Source of the DNA: an uncultured Lachnospiraceae bacterium
GTDB lineage: Bacteria > Bacillota > Clostridia > Lachnospirales > Lachnospiraceae
Assembly: GCA_947068385.1 (NCBI GenBank)
Contig: CAMTBF010000128.1
Coordinates: 1 to 8,468, forward strand
Length of the DNA: 8,468 nt
Reading direction: 5' to 3'
Under the pieces are notes generated by a model. The model was given only the letters and a program-made list of their open reading frames with translations, was not told the origin of the DNA and made no database searches. This document shows positions 6,799 through 8,468 of the stretch, one piece after another. Made by a program: the position numbers and the translations under genes. The stretch's first letter is position 1. Each line of letters opens with the position of its first letter.

Positions 6799-6825
6799 AC
6801 CTATTGACATAGTAGGCAAATAGGT
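6799..6825. promoter_or_regulatory. Operator-like palindrome at the metY promoter
   Basis: ACCTATT (6799-6805) and AATAGGT (6819-6825) are perfect inverted arms around a 13-base centre. Within the centre, AGTAGG (6811-6816) forms a second, near-perfect inversion with CCTATT (6800-6805). The site covers the -35 box and spacer of the metY promoter, so a bound repressor would block transcription. The position and the sulfur-assimilation target suggest a sulfur-responsive repressor such as the Rrf2-family CymR. That link is inference. Confidence 0.45.
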
Positions 6826-6832
6826 GTATTCT
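6804..6832 (+). promoter_or_regulatory. Promoter for metY
   Basis: A perfect TTGACA -35 (6804-6809) is followed after 17 bases by TATTCT (6827-6832), a 4-of-6 match to the -10 consensus. The start codon of metY lies about 50 bases further on, behind AGGAGGAG (6871-6878). The strong -35 overlaps an operator-like palindrome, which suggests a promoter that is active unless repressed. Confidence 0.6.
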
Positions 6833-6884
6833 GGAAAACGAATTACAGAAATGTCAAAAACACATTCCAAAGGAGGAGATTACA

Positions 6885-8168
6885 ATGAGCCAATACAGAT
6901 TCGAAACCCTGCAGCTGCATGTAGGACAGGAGAGCCCCGATCCGGCCACGGATGCCAGGGCCGTGCCCATCTACCAGACCACATCCTATGTATTCCGGGA
7001 TTCCGCCCATGCGGCCGCCCGGTTCGGCCTAGCGGATGCGGGCAATATCTATGGCCGCCTGACCAATTCCACCCAGGACGTGCTGGAGAAGAGGATCGCG
7101 GCCCTGGAGGGCGGCGTGGCGGCGCTGGCCCTGGCTTCCGGCGCGGCGGCCATTACATACGCCATCCAGGCCCTGGCCCAGGACGGCGGGCACATCGTGG
7201 CCCAGAAGACCATCTACGGGGGCAGCTACAACCTGCTGGAGCATACCCTGCCCCATTACGGCATCACCACCACCTTTGTGGATGCCCATGACCTGGCGGA
7301 GCTGGAGGCGGCCATCCGTCCCGAGACCAGGGCGGTGTACCTGGAGACCCTGGGGAACCCCAACAGCGACATTCCCGACATCGACCGCATCGCGGAGATC
7401 GCCCATGCCCACGGCCTGCCCCTGGTCATCGACAATACTTTCGGCACCCCCTATCTGATCAGGCCGATCGAGCACGGCGCTGACATCGTGGTGCATTCCG
7501 CCACCAAGTTCATCGGCGGCCACGGAACCACCCTGGGCGGCATCATCGTGGACTCCGGGAGATTCGACTGGAAGGCCAGCGGGAACTATCCCGCAATCGC
7601 CGACCCCAATCCCAGCTACCACGGGGTCTCCTTTGCGGAAGCCGCCGGGCCAGCCGCTTTCGTCACCTATATCAGGGCCATTCTCCTGCGGGATACCGGG
7701 GCCACTATCTCTCCGTTCAACGCGTTCCTGCTCCTGCAGGGCGTGGAGACCCTTTCCCTGCGCCTTGACCGCCACGCAGAGAATACGAAGAAGGTGGTGG
7801 AGTACCTGGCGAAGCACCCCCAGGTGGAGCGGGTGAACCATCCCTCCCTGTCGGGCCATCCCGACCACGCGCTGTATGAGAAATATTTCCAGGGCGGCGG
7901 CGCTTCGATCTTTACCTTTGAGATCAAAGGCGGGCAGGAGGAGGCCCACAGGTTCATCGACCATCTGGAGATTTTCTCCCTGCTGGCCAATGTGGCGGAC
8001 GTGAAGAGCCTGGTCATCCACCCGGCCACCACCACCCATTCCCAGCTCACGGAAAAAGAGCTGGAAGAGCAGGGCATCCGGCCAAATACCATCCGGCTCT
8101 CCATCGGCACGGAGCATATCGATGATATCATCGCCGACCTGGAGAAAGGGTTCGCCGCCGTGAGATAG
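6885..8168 (+). CDS. metY: O-acetylhomoserine sulfhydrylase (O-acetylhomoserine aminocarboxypropyltransferase)
   Basis: This is a PLP-dependent cytosolic enzyme of the Cys/Met metabolism family that makes homocysteine from O-acetyl-L-homoserine and sulfide, feeding methionine synthesis. The 427-residue length and the start FETLQLHVGQESPDPATDAR (6-25) are typical of MetY rather than the shorter cystathionine synthases and lyases of 380-400 residues. Other features are PIYQTTSYVF (28-37), NIYGRLTNST (54-63), PLP-stacking YGGSYN (111-116), VIDNTFGTPYLIRP (181-194) with Asp183 for the pyridine nitrogen, and SATKFIGGHGT (205-215) with Lys208 as Schiff-base lysine. The C-terminal NTIRLSIGTEHIDDII is also diagnostic. 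The start is fixed by AGGAGGAG (6871-6878) six bases before ATG. It stands alone between a regulated promoter and a strong terminator. Activity on O-acetylserine or O-succinylhomoserine cannot be excluded from sequence. Confidence 0.95.
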   Translation: MSQYRFETLQLHVGQESPDPATDARAVPIYQTTSYVFRDSAHAAARFGLADAGNIYGRLTNSTQDVLEKRIAALEGGVAALALASGAAAITYAIQALAQDGGHIVAQKTIYGGSYNLLEHTLPHYGITTTFVDAHDLAELEAAIRPETRAVYLETLGNPNSDIPDIDRIAEIAHAHGLPLVIDNTFGTPYLIRPIEHGADIVVHSATKFIGGHGTTLGGIIVDSGRFDWKASGNYPAIADPNPSYHGVSFAEAAGPAAFVTYIRAILLRDTGATISPFNAFLLLQGVETLSLRLDRHAENTKKVVEYLAKHPQVERVNHPSLSGHPDHALYEKYFQGGGASIFTFEIKGGQEEAHRFIDHLEIFSLLANVADVKSLVIHPATTTHSQLTEKELEEQGIRPNTIRLSIGTEHIDDIIADLEKGFAAVR

Positions 8169-8197
8169 CGCGGGAACAGATATGTTCGCAATAACGT

Positions 8198-8228
8198 AAA
8201 AAAGCTGCTGGTTACCAGCAGCTTTTTT
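8198..8228 (+). terminator. Intrinsic terminator after metY
   Basis: GCTGCTGG (8204-8211) pairs perfectly with CCAGCAGC (8215-8222) around a TTA loop, with six A's before and six T's after (8223-8228). This is a textbook Rho-independent terminator, 29 bases after the metY stop. The A-run on the other side means it could also work on the opposite strand. Confidence 0.95.
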
Positions 8229-8350
8229 CAGGCACGATTCTATATAACACTGTACCATATGCGAAAAGAAAAGTCTAGTATTTTTTTAATTTTTCTATAT
8301 AATTCTATATATTGACCCGCACGACAAGCTGACACAGATCCGAAACAGAG
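8229..8350 (+). promoter_or_regulatory. AT-rich spacer with probable promoter for the last gene
   Basis: This AT-rich stretch contrasts with the G+C-rich genes around it. It holds three near-identical TTCTATATA units (from 8238, 8293 and 8303). The middle one contains a perfect TATAAT (8298-8303) that could be a -10 box 60 bases before the start codon at 8363, but the bases 17 upstream (CTAGTA) are a poor -35. A TTGACC at 8312-8317 has no suitable -10 behind it. I see no other gene or structure here. Confidence 0.4.
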
Positions 8351-8362
8351 GAAGGAGCGAAG

Positions 8363-8468
8363 ATGAAGCAAGAGGAACGAATACCAGGCACTACCCGGCA
8401 GGCTGAGGAAAGCTTTCTGGAGCAGACCCTTTCCGTCATCCGTGACAATCTGGAGAGCTATGGCAGAC
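8363..8468 (+). CDS. N-terminal fragment of an unidentified protein
   Basis: An open frame starts at ATG 8363 behind AAGGAG (8352-8357) and runs off the right edge after 35 codons. The visible part is charged, with ESFLEQTLSVIRDNLESYGR (16-35) predicted as an amphipathic, possibly coiled-coil helix. This vaguely resembles the N-terminal helical region of HelD/UvrD-like helicases in Clostridia, but the match is from memory and too short to rely on. There is no signal peptide or membrane segment in the visible part. The good ribosome binding site and the preceding terminator and AT-rich promoter region support a real gene. Confidence 0.7.
   Translation, partial: MKQEERIPGTTRQAEESFLEQTLSVIRDNLESYGR

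Noticed and set aside
7029..8258. Long antisense open frame (409 codons) opposite metY
   Set aside because: It runs through a clear intrinsic terminator and opposite a fully conserved enzyme gene, and its product resembles nothing.
1..8468. CRISPR array, tRNA or rRNA gene, insertion sequence, defence system
   Set aside because: No regularly spaced repeats, no cloverleaf or rRNA-like sequence, and no transposase- or nuclease-like frame were seen. All long genes are housekeeping metabolism or transport.

Overview
The window looks like a chromosomal segment from a G+C-rich Gram-positive anaerobe of the Clostridia, most likely Lachnospiraceae or a close relative. This is inferred from four things: the short HisG paired with a HisZ regulatory subunit, strong AGGAGG-type ribosome binding sites, AT-rich intergenic DNA between G+C-rich genes, and the style of the proteins. 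No species assignment is possible from the sequence alone.

Region 1 (about 47-5273, + strand) is a histidine biosynthesis operon in the order hisZ, hisG, hisD, hisB, then a three-domain gene in which a HisF-like barrel precedes HisI and HisE. hisZ/hisG and hisG/hisD overlap by 4 bases (ATGA), which suggests translational coupling. HisZ+HisG make phosphoribosyl-ATP, the HisI and HisE domains carry out the next two steps, HisB dehydrates imidazole-glycerol phosphate, and HisD makes histidine. Genes for HisH, HisA, a canonical HisF, HisC and histidinol-phosphate phosphatase are not in the window. The hisD-hisB gap carries two strong tandem hairpins, the first of which contains the hisD stop codon. 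No promoter for the operon could be recognised in the first 115 bases.

Region 2 (5325-6710, - strand) is a MATE-family multidrug/cation antiporter gene, convergent with the his operon. A hairpin spanning the end of the hisIE gene separates them.

Region 3 (6711-6884) is a divergent promoter region. A good extended -10 promoter faces the MATE gene. A TTGACA promoter overlapping a palindromic operator-like site faces metY.

Region 4 (6885-8168, + strand) is an O-acetylhomoserine sulfhydrylase (MetY) gene followed by a textbook intrinsic terminator. After an AT-rich spacer, a new + strand gene begins at 8363 and runs off the right edge.

Most of the window is ordinary metabolism. The parts most worth a second look are the HisF-like domain fused to HisIE, which has Tyr where HisF has its first catalytic Asp, and the paired hairpins between hisD and hisB.
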